A stretch of DNA of 64,000 nt from an uncultured Prevotellaceae bacterium. Lineage in GTDB: Bacteria; Bacteroidota; Bacteroidia; Bacteroidales; Bacteroidaceae. Below are positions 43,239 to 53,191 of the stretch, one piece after another (within the stretch, counting starts at the first letter, position 1; the number at the start of each line of letters is the position of its first letter). Location of the stretch: the NCBI GenBank assembly GCA_900318815.1, contig ONMA01000024.1, positions 1 to 64,000 on the forward strand, written 5' to 3'. Below the pieces are notes generated by a model. It had not been told where the DNA came from. It made no database searches and saw nothing but the letters and a program-made list of their open reading frames with translations. The position numbers and the translations under genes are program-made.

Positions 43239-43985
43239 ATGGATAAAATAGGGAAATACGAATTCATGGCCGAACCGTTTCATTGCGACTTCACTGGCCA
43301 GTTGTTTATGGGTCATCTGGGCAACCACCTGCTGAATGCAGCCGACTTCCACTCATCCGACCGCGGATTCGGCATGAAATATTTGATGGGCATCCAGCGT
43401 TCGTGGGTGCTCTCGCGCCTGGCCATCGAGATGACCGACATGCCCAGCCAGTACACCCGTTTCGACGTGGAGACGTGGGTGGAGAGTGCGATGCGCTACT
43501 TCACGCAGCGCAACTTCAGCGTCACGGGCAAAGACGGCCATGTCTATGGCTACGGCCGCTCCGTCTGGGCCATGATTGATACGGCGACGCGCCAGCCCAC
43601 CGACATCTTCTCCATCGACAACGGATCCATCACCCAGTGGATTGAGAAGGAGAAGCCCTGTCCCATCGACAAGGGTGGACGTGTGAAGATGACCAACCAG
43701 GCACAGCTGCTGCACACCATTGACACGGGCTACAGCGACGTCGACATCAACGGACACATCAACTCCGTGAAATATATTGAGCACGTGCTCGACCTCTGGC
43801 CGCTCGACTGGTATCGGACGCATCGGGTGCGCCGCATAGAGATTGCCTACGTGGCCGAGGCCCATGGCGGCGACCAGCTATCCTTCTACAGCGAGGAGAC
43901 GGCCCCCAACGCCTACAGCATACGCATCGCACGCACCGACGGCACTGAAGTGGCTCGCAGCCATGTGGTCTTCATCGATAGATAA
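43239..43985 (+). CDS. Acyl-ACP thioesterase
   Basis: Releases fatty acids from acyl carrier protein. The 248-residue protein has the double hot-dog layout of bacterial FatA/FatB relatives, with YTRFDVETWVESAMRYFTQRNFSV in the first half and the catalytic-type DVDINGHINSVKYIEH (Asn/His pair) in the second. I start at the ATG at 43239 because a possible upstream TTG lies inside the promoter box. In related genomes this gene often sits between ilvN and ilvC; here it stands alone beside thrS. Confidence 0.88.
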   Translation: MDKIGKYEFMAEPFHCDFTGQLFMGHLGNHLLNAADFHSSDRGFGMKYLMGIQRSWVLSRLAIEMTDMPSQYTRFDVETWVESAMRYFTQRNFSVTGKDGHVYGYGRSVWAMIDTATRQPTDIFSIDNGSITQWIEKEKPCPIDKGGRVKMTNQAQLLHTIDTGYSDVDINGHINSVKYIEHVLDLWPLDWYRTHRVRRIEIAYVAEAHGGDQLSFYSEETAPNAYSIRIARTDGTEVARSHVVFIDR

Positions 43986-44021
43986 ATGTTGCAAAAAGGT
44001 TGTTATTTCAAAAAATAGTTG

Positions 44022-44029
44022 TACCTTTG
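44022..44029 (+). promoter_or_regulatory. Promoter -7 element for thrS
   Basis: TACCTTTG, 32 bases before the thrS ATG at 44062. No T-box or other leader structure fits in the short space. Confidence 0.6.
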
Positions 44030-44061
44030 CACCGTTTTAAACATTAACATATATTGTAGAT

Positions 44062-46005
44062 ATGATCAACATTACCTTTCCGGACGGATCTGTTCGCTCG
44101 TATGAGCAGGGCGTAACCGGTTTTCAGATTGCCGAGAGCATTTCGCCAGCTCTGGCACGCAGCGTACTCGCCTGCGGAGTGAATGGCGAAACAGTGGAGT
44201 TGAACCGTCGCATCCTGGAAGATGCGAAGGTGGAACTCTACAAATGGGATGATGAACAAGGCAAGCACACCTTCTGGCACACCAGTGCCCACCTGCTGGC
44301 CGAGGCGCTGAAGGAGTTGTATCCAGGCATACAGTTCGGCTTCGGCCCTGCGGTTGAGAGTGGTTTCTTCTACGACGTGCTGCTGCCTGGCGGCGAGAGC
44401 ATCAAGGAGGCCGACTTCCCCAAGATTGAGCAGAAGATGAAGGAACTGGCCTCGAAGAAGGAGCCGGTGGTGCGCAAGGAGGTGACGAAGGCCGACGCCC
44501 TGAGGGAGTTTGCCGCCGACGGCCAGACCTACAAGTGCGAGCACATCGAGCAAGACCTCGAGGACGGCACCATCACCACCTATACCCAGGGCAACTTCAC
44601 CGACTTGTGTCGTGGCCCGCACCTCGTGGACACAGGCGAGATCAAGGCCATCAAACTGACCTCAGTGGCCGGTGCCTTCTGGCGTGGCGACGCCACCCGC
44701 GAGCAGATGCAGCGTCTCTATGGCATCACCTTCCCCAAGAAGAAGATGCTCGACGAATACTTAGTGATGCTGGAGGAGGCCAAGAAAAGAGACCACCGCA
44801 AGATAGGCAAGGAGATGGAACTGTTCATGTTCTCCGACAAGGTGGGCAAGGGCCTGCCCATTTGGCTGCCGAAGGGCACCGACATGCGCCTGCGCCTGCA
44901 GGATCACCTGCGCAAGGTACAGAAGCGCTACGGCTATCAGGAGGTCATCACCCCGCACATCGGTTCGAAGAACCTCTACGTGACCAGCGGCCATTGGGAT
45001 CACTACGGCAAGGACTCGTTCCAGCCCATCAACACGCCGGAGGAGGGCGAGGAGTATCTGCTGAAGCCCATGAACTGCCCCCACCACTGCGAGATCTTCG
45101 CCTGGAAGCCCCGTTCGTATAAAGACCTGCCCCTGCGCATTGCCGAGTTTGGCACCGTCTACCGCTACGAGCAGAGCGGCGAGTTGCACGGTCTTACGCG
45201 CGTGCGTTCCTTTACCCAAGATGATGCCCACCTTTTCTGCCGTCCCGACCAGGTGAAGCAGGAGTTCCTCAACGTGATGGACATCATCAACGTAGTGCTG
45301 TCGGCCTTTGGATTCAACTTCGAGGCACAGATTTCGCTGCGCGACCCCAACAACCACGAGAAATACGTGGGTACCGACGAGGACTGGGCATTGGCCGAGC
45401 GAGCCATTCAGGAGGCTTGCGCCGAGAAGGGACTGACCGCTAAGGTGGAGTATGGCGAAGCCGCCTTCTACGGTCCAAAGCTCGACTTCATGATCAAGGA
45501 TGCCATTGGCCGTCGCTGGCAGTTGGGTACTATTCAGGTGGACTACAACCTGCCGAAGCGCTTCCAGTTGGAATATACCGACGAGGATAACCAGAAGAAG
45601 ACGCCTGTGATGATTCACCGCGCTCCCTTCGGCTCGCTCGAACGCTTTACCGCCGTGCTCATCGAGCACACCAGCGGACACTTCCCCCTCTGGCTCACAC
45701 CCGAACAAGTGGTGGTGCTGCCGCTTTCGGAGAAGTATAATGAGTACGCGAAAAGCGTACTCCGCAAGTTTGAGATGCAGGGAGTGCGGGGCAGCATCGA
45801 CCTGCGCAACGAGAAGTTAGGTCGCAAGATTCGCGACAACGAGCTCAAGCGCATCCCCTACATGGTCATCGTTGGCGAGAAGGAAGAGGCCGAGGGCCTC
45901 GTCAGCATGCGCCAGCAGGGCGGCGGCGAACAGCGCACCATGAGCATCCAGGAGTTCATCGACAAGATTAAGGCCGAAGTGGCCGAGCAGACGAAGGACT
46001 TCTGA
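44062..46005 (+). CDS. thrS: Threonine--tRNA ligase
   Basis: Charges tRNA-Thr. The 647-residue protein has the TGS domain (residues 1-62), the editing domain ([16 protein letters not shown] region through [13 protein letters not shown]), the class II core with [10 protein letters not shown] (zinc-binding Cys) and [28 protein letters not shown], and the anticodon-binding domain. It is complete. It is usually next to infC; here they are 21 kb apart with separate promoters. Confidence 0.97.
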   Translation: MINITFPDGSVRSYEQGVTGFQIAESISPALARSVLACGVNGETVELNRRILEDAKVELYKWDDEQGKHTFWHTSAHLLAEALKELYPGIQFGFGPAVESGFFYDVLLPGGESIKEADFPKIEQKMKELASKKEPVVRKEVTKADALREFAADGQTYKCEHIEQDLEDGTITTYTQGNFTDLCRGPHLVDTGEIKAIKLTSVAGAFWRGDATREQMQRLYGITFPKKKMLDEYLVMLEEAKKRDHRKIGKEMELFMFSDKVGKGLPIWLPKGTDMRLRLQDHLRKVQKRYGYQEVITPHIGSKNLYVTSGHWDHYGKDSFQPINTPEEGEEYLLKPMNCPHHCEIFAWKPRSYKDLPLRIAEFGTVYRYEQSGELHGLTRVRSFTQDDAHLFCRPDQVKQEFLNVMDIINVVLSAFGFNFEAQISLRDPNNHEKYVGTDEDWALAERAIQEACAEKGLTAKVEYGEAAFYGPKLDFMIKDAIGRRWQLGTIQVDYNLPKRFQLEYTDEDNQKKTPVMIHRAPFGSLERFTAVLIEHTSGHFPLWLTPEQVVVLPLSEKYNEYAKSVLRKFEMQGVRGSIDLRNEKLGRKIRDNELKRIPYMVIVGEKEEAEGLVSMRQQGGGEQRTMSIQEFIDKIKAEVAEQTKDF

Positions 46006-46023
46006 AGTGCATTCGAAGAACGG

Positions 46024-46142
46024 AAGTACGGAGGTTTTTCGGAGGTACGAGGGTACGGAGGTACGAGGATAGACTCTTCGCGGATAATTGGACGTGCAAA
46101 CTATTCTCGCACCCCCGTACCTCCGCACCTTCATACCCCCGA
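46024..46142. repeat. Palindromic element with GGTACGAG arms (copy 2)
   Basis: Arms of GGAGGTACGAGGGTACGGAG type (left, about 46039-46068) and an inverted, more degenerate right arm (46105-46142). The middle (about 46066-46109) equals the middle of copy 1 in reverse complement. It lies just after thrS. Confidence 0.85.
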
Positions 46143-46211
46143 ATATACTTCTGTACCCTTTTATTTTTTACATGTGACGTAACTGTTTATTCGTATAAAA
46201 AAAGTGTTTTA

Positions 46212-46243
46212 TTTGGCGGTATCAGGGAAAATACCTAACTTTG
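46212..46243 (+). promoter_or_regulatory. Promoter for the Rpn-type nuclease gene
   Basis: TTTG (46212-46215), 20 bases, TAACTTTG (46236-46243), with the ATG at 46263. Confidence 0.75.
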
Positions 46244-46262
46244 CAATCAAATTATATAAGCC

Positions 46263-47501
46263 ATGATAGTAGCCAACCCAATTTATGATATCGTATTCAA
46301 GTACCTCATGGAAGACGAGCGTATAGCCCGCACCATTCTCTCTGCCCTTTTGAAACAAGAGGTGGTAGAGGTACACATGCGCAACAACGAGTACAACGAC
46401 AAACTCTCCGACAATCTCTCCATCTACCGCATAGACTTTGGTGCCACCGTCATTGATAGCCAGGGAAATAGGCAGACCGTCTTGATTGAGGTGCAGAAGA
46501 CGTGGGTGGAAACAGAAGTGCTGAGGTTCCGCAAGTATCTGGGTTTCCAATATGCCAACGCCAGCAACATGACAGGTAGCGGTAGGAGCGTTCATGCCCT
46601 GCCCATGGTGGCCATCTACCTGCTGGGGCACAAGGTAGGAAGAATAGAAGCCCCCGTGGTGTATGTAAACCACCAAGTGAGGGATTACGATGACAATGTA
46701 GTGGCGAACGGTATGGACGACCCCTTCGTAGAGAGTCTGACACACAACAGCATCATTGTGCAGATACCGCGCCTGCACGGCAATATTAACAACCGCTTGG
46801 ACAAGGTTCTAAGCATCTTCGACCAGTCGCTACAGGACGGAAAAGGGTCGCACACCATCGACATTGATGCCGACGCATACGGTGAGGACTCGGACATGCA
46901 GCCCATCATCCGCCGCCTTGAGGAAGCTGCTGCTGACAGCTTTGTACGCCGAAAAATGGACGTGGAGGACGAGTTCTTCTCCGTGATTAAGAGCCGCGAT
47001 GCCGAAATCATGGTTAAGGACATGCAACTGGCAGAAAAGACTGTTGCCATCAAGGAGGCAACAGAAAAACTCGATAAAGCTGTCGAAGAACTTGACAAGG
47101 CTGAGGAGCAGCGAGCACAGGCTGAGGAGCAGCGAGCACAGGCTGAGGAGCAGCGAGCACAGGCTGAGGAGCAGCGAGTACAGGCTGAGGAGCAGCGAGC
47201 ACAGGCTGAGGAGCAGCGAGCACAGGCTGAGGAGCAGCGAGCACAGGCTGAGGAGCAGCGAGCACAGGCTGAGGAGCAAGCACAGGCTGAGGAGCAGCGA
47301 GCACAGGCTGAGGAGCAGCGAGCACAGGCTGAGGAGCAGCGAGCACAGGCTGAGGAGCAGCGAGCACAGGCTGTGGAGCGTACACAACAAATCATGCGTA
47401 ATTCGGTCAAAGCATTCCTAAAGCAAAAGATGCAAGTGGAAGACATTGCCAACATATTGGGCATTGACATTGCCACCGTGCAGCAAATTGCATCCGAATA
47501 G
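46263..47501 (+). CDS. Rpn/PD-(D/E)XK transposase-family nuclease with heptad-repeat tail
   Basis: Resembles the Rpn (recombination-promoting nuclease) / putative transposase family. The N-terminal domain (about residues 1-270) opens NPIYDIVFKYLMED. It has an active site of PD-(D/E)XK type: Asp58 (RIDFGATV) and Glu75 with Lys78 (LIEVQK). Residues about 280-370 are thirteen copies of the heptad AEEQRAQ plus a decayed one, which should form a long coiled coil. The last 30 residues (VKAFLKQKMQVEDIANILGI) look like a small helix-turn-helix. The gene has its own promoter and no terminal inverted repeats, so it is a resident gene rather than an insertion sequence. Confidence 0.88.
   Translation: MIVANPIYDIVFKYLMEDERIARTILSALLKQEVVEVHMRNNEYNDKLSDNLSIYRIDFGATVIDSQGNRQTVLIEVQKTWVETEVLRFRKYLGFQYANASNMTGSGRSVHALPMVAIYLLGHKVGRIEAPVVYVNHQVRDYDDNVVANGMDDPFVESLTHNSIIVQIPRLHGNINNRLDKVLSIFDQSLQDGKGSHTIDIDADAYGEDSDMQPIIRRLEEAAADSFVRRKMDVEDEFFSVIKSRDAEIMVKDMQLAEKTVAIKEATEKLDKAVEELDKAEEQRAQAEEQRAQAEEQRAQAEEQRVQAEEQRAQAEEQRAQAEEQRAQAEEQRAQAEEQAQAEEQRAQAEEQRAQAEEQRAQAEEQRAQAVERTQQIMRNSVKAFLKQKMQVEDIANILGIDIATVQQIASE
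47100..47369 (+). repeat. 21-bp tandem repeat, 13 units, encoding coiled-coil heptads
   Basis: Unit GCTGAGGAGCAGCGAGCACAG repeats thirteen times. Unit 4 has GTA for GCA (Ala to Val), and unit 9 (47268-47285) lacks one codon, shifting the heptad phase by one. A decayed fourteenth unit follows. Near-identity implies recent copy-number change; every gain or loss keeps the frame. Confidence 0.95.
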
Positions 47502-47513
47502 ATTGACGCAAGA

Positions 47514-48878
47514 TCAATAGAGCGTTTCGTGCCTTCGTCCCGTAAGGATAAGGTATTTCGTCTTGCACTGCAGATAGTCGGAGAGGGCTGCGACGTGCTG
47601 CGTCTGCGCCTGTTGCTGTTTGCTTTGCGCCTCGAGGACAACGGTCATGTTGACCATGCCATTACGATATTGCTCACGACACATACGCAGATTCTCATCG
47701 GCCTTCTCAATGCTCTTGGCCGCCACCAACGTCTGTTGATAACTGCTCACAAGATTATCGTATGCATCGCGAATCTGCAAGCTCATCATCTCGCGCTTGT
47801 CCTTGCGGAAGTCCAGAGCTTTCTGCTCCTCAATCTTCTTACGCCGGTATTCATGTCGCTCGCTCCAAAGAGAGCTGATGGGCAGTTGCATGACCAAAAA
47901 GCCGATACCCTTCCCTCCCCAGTTCTCCAGCAAATTACTATAGTTTACCATGCCGCCAACGGCGAGCACAGGCAGCATGTCGGCACGGGCAATCTTGCTC
48001 TCCAACTGCGAGCGTCGGACGTTCAGGTCGAGCAGACGCGCCTCGGTACGACTCTCCACAGCCGATGACACATCGGTGAGCAGTTGTTCGGGCGACACGA
48101 TGCTGGCAGCAATCGCGGTGTCGATGTCAATATCCTCATCGGGCAGCCCTATCTGCTGAGCCAGAGCCCTGCGGAGGAGCCTGCGTCCGTTGTCGAGCTT
48201 GATACGCAGGGCGGCCAACTGATCCTGAGCCAACTCCACGCTGAGCAAGTCGTTACGGCTGACGATACCGTTATCGAAGGCATTCCTTGCATCCCTCCCG
48301 ATGCTTTCCACCTGCTGTTCGGCTGCACGCAGCGTCTTGTCGGTATGGTGCAGTTCCAGCAGACGGAAAAAGAGAGCCTCCGTGGCCTGCACGATATCAT
48401 CCTCAGCCATGTCCTTCTGGAGATTACGTGCCTCCACCTGCAAGTCGGCCAACTTATTATAATTGGTAATACGTCCACCCGTATAGAGCGGTTCAATCAT
48501 CGTAAGCCCGGTCGATGTTCCCTTCTTGACAAAGTTGAAATGGCCAGTCATATTCAGTCCCAGCGCCTGATTGATTTCCTCCAGAGCCTCCTGCCACTCT
48601 TCGCCCAGCAGACTTTTCTTCACCAAATAGTCGGTCGACTCGAAATGAAATGCCGAAGCCTGCAACATAGGCAGATACTTGGAGCGAGCATACCTGCGCT
48701 GCTCCTCGGCAGTACGTATGTCGAACTGGGCTTCGCGAGCCTTGGCATTGCCGGCCTTGGCCGCAACCACACATTCGCCCAGCGTCATGATGCGCTGAGC
48801 GTGGCAGTCAATGCCACCTACGAGGTAGAACAAAACTGCCAGACCTATCGCCCTGTACCTTCCAATACTTATTATCAT
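47514..48878 (-). CDS. TolC-family outer membrane efflux protein
   Basis: The outer membrane channel of a tripartite efflux pump. The 454-residue protein has a signal peptide and the duplicated helical hairpin design of TolC (long Gln/Glu/Ala-rich helices, e.g. LDLNVRRSQLESKIARAD and MCREQYRNGMVNMTVVLEAQ). It lies 27 bases downstream of the RND gene, the last member of adaptor-pump-channel. Confidence 0.92.
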   Translation of the reverse strand: MIISIGRYRAIGLAVLFYLVGGIDCHAQRIMTLGECVVAAKAGNAKAREAQFDIRTAEEQRRYARSKYLPMLQASAFHFESTDYLVKKSLLGEEWQEALEEINQALGLNMTGHFNFVKKGTSTGLTMIEPLYTGGRITNYNKLADLQVEARNLQKDMAEDDIVQATEALFFRLLELHHTDKTLRAAEQQVESIGRDARNAFDNGIVSRNDLLSVELAQDQLAALRIKLDNGRRLLRRALAQQIGLPDEDIDIDTAIAASIVSPEQLLTDVSSAVESRTEARLLDLNVRRSQLESKIARADMLPVLAVGGMVNYSNLLENWGGKGIGFLVMQLPISSLWSERHEYRRKKIEEQKALDFRKDKREMMSLQIRDAYDNLVSSYQQTLVAAKSIEKADENLRMCREQYRNGMVNMTVVLEAQSKQQQAQTQHVAALSDYLQCKTKYLILTGRRHETLY

Positions 48879-48905
48879 TCGTGCAATTAGTTGAATTAGT
48901 GATTG

Positions 48906-51900
48906 TTAAACAGCCGAATCCTCATACCTCGGTAACCCTGGAATCGTATTACGCATAATCAGGTAATAGCCCACGGGGATAACCGTGACGATGAACACCA
49001 TCGACACCATGGCACCCACGCTGATGGTGATGCCCATAGGCCCCCAAAGGGGCGAGTTCTTCACCACCATGGGAATGACGCCCATCGAGGCAGCTGCCGA
49101 GGTGAGGAAGATGGGGCGAAAGCGCCGCTTCGCCGCAAGCAGGGCAGCCTGCTGCACTGGCAGGCCCTCTTGCGTGCGCAGTTGCTCGGCATAGTCAATC
49201 ATGATGATGCCACACCTGACGATGATACCCATCAGCGAGATAAGGCCCAGCACAGCCGACACTCCGAACTCATGGCCACTGAGCAGGATGCCAAGTGCGC
49301 CGCCCAACAGCGAGTAGCTAAGCGAGAACATGAGCAGCAAGGTGAGCTTGATACTCTTCAGATGGAACACGAGGATGAAGAAGATGATGACGATGCTGAT
49401 GTAGAGTCCCAAGAAAATCTGAGGCCCGTACTTGCTTTCCATCTCAGCTTGTCCACCCTTGACAATCTTCACGCCCTCGGGCATTCTCAGCGTGTTCAGG
49501 TCATCATACACCTCACGTGTCAGCTTACCCATCTTGGCGTGGCGGCTGGGCATGCCCAGCACCGACACCATGCGCAGTCCGTTGCGGTGGTTGATGGCTC
49601 CGTCGGCCCACTCAGGCTTTACGTCGGCCACCTGTGACAGGGGCGATGCCGTAAGCGTGGGCAACAGGCCAGTGACACGGATGTTCTTGAAGTCCTCGAT
49701 GGTCTGCTGTCCGTCCTGTGCATCCTTGATGATGACCTTCAGTGGCTGGCCGTTCTCCCAGATTTCGGTCACGGGAATGCCGCCGCCATAGCGCAGGGCG
49801 AAGTTCAGCGACAGCAGCGACTTGCTCAGTCCTATGCGATTGGCCTCCTCAGGACGCATCAAAACCTCCAAGCGGTTGTTGATGGAACCCCATGTGTTTC
49901 TTACAATCATCAGGTCCTTGTTTCTCAGCAGACGAGTCATCACGCTGTCAGTTGCCCGGTGCAGACTGTCAAGGTTATCGCCGAAGAGGCGCACCTCAAC
50001 AGGATACTGGCCGTCGGAGTATTCTATCTGACGAAAGAGGATCTGCGCTTCGGGGAAGTAGTTGGCATACTTCGCTGCATAATCGTCGAGTACCCCCTGG
50101 GTATCGTGGTCGCTCTTCGTGTTCACAATGAACTGTGCAAAGTTGGAGCCACCGAACTGCGGCGCGTAGGTGGTATGGAAGCGGGGCGAGCCGCTGCCAT
50201 AGAAGATGGTGATATTGGTGACACGCTGGTCCTTACGCAACTGCCGCTCCAGTTCCTCGGCCACCTTGGCCGTATGGGTGATGTCGGTACCCGTAGGCAG
50301 ATAAATCTCCACGGCAAACTGGTCACGCTCGGCACGCGGCATGAGCCGCTGCGGCACAAACTTCATGAGAAGACCGCCCAGAAGCACACAGCCCACTCCC
50401 GCTGCAACGATGCTCCTCTTGTGGGAGAAGCAGCATTCTATGCCACGGTCGTAATAGCCCTGTATCCTATCTAAGAAACTCTTGCCCTTCGAGGCACGGT
50501 CGCCAGCCAGCCCTTTCCTGATGAAATAGTATTGCAGGATAGGCACCACGAAGATAGCAACAAAGAGCGACACCGTGAGTACTATCGAGATGGCGTATGG
50601 GAACCACTGCAGGAAGTCGTGAATGAGCGCATCGGTGGTGAAGATGAGCGGAAAGAAAGTGATGCTGATGGCCAGCGTAGCCGTGATGATACTGGTGACA
50701 AACTCTCGCGACGCATCGATGGCCGCCTTCCAGCGGGGCACGCCCTCGTCCAGCTTGTCCAAGTAGCAGTCGACCACCACCACGGAGTCATCGACAATCA
50801 TTCCCAACGACACCACCAGTGCAGCGAGTGTCACCGTATTAATCTCTACGCCAAAAAGATAGAAGAAGGCGATTGACGAGAAAATGGTGATGGGAATCGT
50901 GACCACTGCCACCCCGGCCACCCTCAGCGGCAGCATGAGCATAACCACGATGATCACCGAGATGATGGCAATGAGCAACTCGTCAAGGAAGCCCTTCACG
51001 CTGTCGCTCACCACCTGGCTCTGGTCGCTGATGATGTTCATCTGCACATCCGTCGGGAGCGTGGCCTCATATTCGGCCAGCACCTTCTTCACCTCATCGC
51101 CAAAACTGATGATGTTGTTGCCCTTCACCATCTGCAACGAAAGCAGGATGCACTTATTGCCGTTGTTCTTGATGTAGCGGCTCATGGGCGGATACTCCCG
51201 CTTGATAGTGGCAATGTCGCCTAAGCGTACCACCGTGCCCGAGACGGCATCTGAATAGACAATCGTCTGCGCCACGTCGTTCTCCGTGTTCAGCGAGGTC
51301 TGGATGTGTATGGCCCGGCTCAGCGAACCGTCGTCCAGACTGCCCGTGATAGTAGTGCCAGCCTGACCGCTCAGCCGATTGTAGAGCATCAGCGTGTTCA
51401 TGCCGTACATAGAGAGGCGGTCGCGGTCTACGTAGACACTGATCTGCTCCTTCTGCCCACCCATGCGGATGATGTTGGCCAGTTCGGGAATGGCACGCAG
51501 CCGCCCGGCCAGCGCCTCCACATATTCGTTCATCTCCCTGAAAGTCTTCTCGCGGCTCTCAATGGTAATGAGCATGGCCGAAGCCTCGCCAAAGTCATCA
51601 TTGGCCACCAAGCCCAGCACGCCTGCGGGCAGTTGCATCTTCAGCAGCGGCAATCGGTCCTGCAGTTTTCCCCAGAACTCGCTCGTATTGGTGCCGGGGC
51701 GCAGCATGACCAAAGCCACGCACAGGCCGTTCTGACAGACGGTGCGCGTGTTCAGCTTATTCACGTCGTTAAAAGTCCAGAGAAACTCTTCGAGCGGCTT
51801 GGCAAGCTGCTCTTCCACCTCCAATTCCGAGGCCCCGGGATAGACGCCCACCACCAAGCCAACGGGGAGGTCGAAGTGAGGGAACTCGTTCTTGGGTATG

Positions 51901-52013
51901 GAGATGAGCGAGAACATGCCCGACAACATCAGCACGCCCACCAGCATCAGCGTTATCCACTTATGGCGCATGGCCGAGGCCACCAAATTGGTCCGTTCTT
52001 CCTGCTTGCTCAT
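48906..52013 (-). CDS. RND-family efflux pump, inner membrane transporter
   Basis: A proton-driven exporter of 1035 residues, with twelve expected membrane helices in two halves and large periplasmic loops. The proton-relay motif LGMIVDDSVVVVD in helix 4 is intact, as is the early IPKNEFPHFDLP region. The paired adaptor overlaps by 4 bases. The substrate cannot be told; the sequence leans to drug/detergent pumps, since no metal-binding Met clusters stand out. Confidence 0.94.
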   Translation of the reverse strand: MSKQEERTNLVASAMRHKWITLMLVGVLMLSGMFSLISIPKNEFPHFDLPVGLVVGVYPGASELEVEEQLAKPLEEFLWTFNDVNKLNTRTVCQNGLCVALVMLRPGTNTSEFWGKLQDRLPLLKMQLPAGVLGLVANDDFGEASAMLITIESREKTFREMNEYVEALAGRLRAIPELANIIRMGGQKEQISVYVDRDRLSMYGMNTLMLYNRLSGQAGTTITGSLDDGSLSRAIHIQTSLNTENDVAQTIVYSDAVSGTVVRLGDIATIKREYPPMSRYIKNNGNKCILLSLQMVKGNNIISFGDEVKKVLAEYEATLPTDVQMNIISDQSQVVSDSVKGFLDELLIAIISVIIVVMLMLPLRVAGVAVVTIPITIFSSIAFFYLFGVEINTVTLAALVVSLGMIVDDSVVVVDCYLDKLDEGVPRWKAAIDASREFVTSIITATLAISITFFPLIFTTDALIHDFLQWFPYAISIVLTVSLFVAIFVVPILQYYFIRKGLAGDRASKGKSFLDRIQGYYDRGIECCFSHKRSIVAAGVGCVLLGGLLMKFVPQRLMPRAERDQFAVEIYLPTGTDITHTAKVAEELERQLRKDQRVTNITIFYGSGSPRFHTTYAPQFGGSNFAQFIVNTKSDHDTQGVLDDYAAKYANYFPEAQILFRQIEYSDGQYPVEVRLFGDNLDSLHRATDSVMTRLLRNKDLMIVRNTWGSINNRLEVLMRPEEANRIGLSKSLLSLNFALRYGGGIPVTEIWENGQPLKVIIKDAQDGQQTIEDFKNIRVTGLLPTLTASPLSQVADVKPEWADGAINHRNGLRMVSVLGMPSRHAKMGKLTREVYDDLNTLRMPEGVKIVKGGQAEMESKYGPQIFLGLYISIVIIFFILVFHLKSIKLTLLLMFSLSYSLLGGALGILLSGHEFGVSAVLGLISLMGIIVRCGIIMIDYAEQLRTQEGLPVQQAALLAAKRRFRPIFLTSAAASMGVIPMVVKNSPLWGPMGITISVGAMVSMVFIVTVIPVGYYLIMRNTIPGLPRYEDSAV

Positions 52014-53041
52014 TCTACCTCGATGATTTGCATCCCCTCACACACCTTGTTCTGCCCCTCCACGATGATGGTCTGCCCGTTAGTCAGGCCAGACATCACG
52101 ACCACGCCCTCGTCGGTAATGTCACCCGTCTCTATCACTCGCCAGGTGGCCTTGCCGCCCTTCACCATCCACACGTACTTGTCGCTGCCGCTGATGCACA
52201 CCGCCTTCTGCGGAATCACCAGCTGGTAGCTGTCCGTCGTACCGGCTATCTGGACGTTGCACACCATTCCCGGCAACAGCTGGTGGTCGCCGTTCTCTGC
52301 CAGCGCCTTCACGTCGTATGCATGGCTCACGGCATTGGCCGTTACTCCTTTCACCACTATCTTGCCGCGAAAGTGGCGGTTGCCCAAGGCATGTACCTTG
52401 AAGGCGATGTCCTGCCCCACTTTCACGTTGCCAATTTCTTTCTCCGGGATAGATGCCCTCACCTTCACGCGGTCTATCTTCACGATGCGGAATCCCGTGA
52501 CGCCGGGAGTCGCATTACCGCCCTGGTGTACACTACTTGAGGCCACATAGCCGTCGTAAGGGCTCCGAAGCACAATGTCCTCCACCGACTTCCGCGAGAT
52601 GGCTTCCGAAGCACGAGCCTTGGCCAGCATCGTCTCCATCTCCACCATCTTTATCTCGGGCAGCGTTCCTTTCTCATAGAGGTCTTTCAGACGGCGATAG
52701 GCATCCTCGGCCTGACGCAGCGTAGAGAGCGACATCTCGTGGGCATTACGCACGGTGTAGCCGTCCACCTCGGCCAGAGCCTGACCTTTCCTCACAAACT
52801 GTCCTTCGTCTACATATACTTTCACCACCGTTCCCATCACGTTGAAGTGGACGGCTGTCCCGTCTTCCTCCTCAATGGTACCCATGTAGCTCTTGCCCAC
52901 GGCTCCTGTGGCTCTCTGTACCTTGGTCGTCCTCACTTTCACCACGGTAGGACGCTCGGGCTTCGCATCCTTCCCGCATCCAGCCACCATCAGGCTCACA
53001 ACGACGCACAATACTGCAACAAACCTGTTATTTGACAACAT
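52010..53041 (-). CDS. RND efflux periplasmic adaptor lipoprotein
   Basis: The membrane fusion protein linking the RND pump to its channel. The 343-residue protein has a lipoprotein signal (LMVAGCGKD, Cys near residue 22), a biotinyl-lipoyl-like domain (KVYVDEGQFVRKGQALAEVDGYTV), a helical hairpin and a beta barrel (VVIPQKAVCISG near the end). It is first in the operon; its stop overlaps the pump start by 4 bases. Confidence 0.92.
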   Translation of the reverse strand: MLSNNRFVAVLCVVVSLMVAGCGKDAKPERPTVVKVRTTKVQRATGAVGKSYMGTIEEEDGTAVHFNVMGTVVKVYVDEGQFVRKGQALAEVDGYTVRNAHEMSLSTLRQAEDAYRRLKDLYEKGTLPEIKMVEMETMLAKARASEAISRKSVEDIVLRSPYDGYVASSSVHQGGNATPGVTGFRIVKIDRVKVRASIPEKEIGNVKVGQDIAFKVHALGNRHFRGKIVVKGVTANAVSHAYDVKALAENGDHQLLPGMVCNVQIAGTTDSYQLVIPQKAVCISGSDKYVWMVKGGKATWRVIETGDITDEGVVVMSGLTNGQTIIVEGQNKVCEGMQIIEVE

Positions 53042-53092
53042 AATACCAAATTCTTATTCTTTATTCTTTATTCTTCACTCATTATTATCTAT

Positions 53093-53190
53093 CTAAACAT
53101 CCCTCCCTTTGGGAGGGCTTGGGAGGGCTTTTAGGTTCTTGGATGGGCTTTTAAGTTCTTGGGAGAGCTTTTTGGATTCTTAGCAGGGCT
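53093..53190. repeat. CCTCCCTTTGGGAGGG repeat and degenerate GGGAGGGCTT tandems
   Basis: The 31-base word at 53093-53123 is identical to 56319-56349 and inverted with one mismatch at 56268-56298. It is followed by three decayed tandem copies of a unit containing GGGCTTTT and GGTTCTTGG. It fills the gap between the peptidase stop and the efflux operon start. Confidence 0.85.
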
Positions 53191-53191
53191 T

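Noticed and set aside
47100..47369. Possible CRISPR array in the 21-bp repeats
   Set aside because: Units are directly tandem without spacers and encode a heptad repeat in frame within a gene.
46263..47501. Insertion sequence at the Rpn-type gene
   Set aside because: The gene has its own promoter and no terminal inverted repeats or target duplication; the nearby GGTACGAG element is found elsewhere without it.
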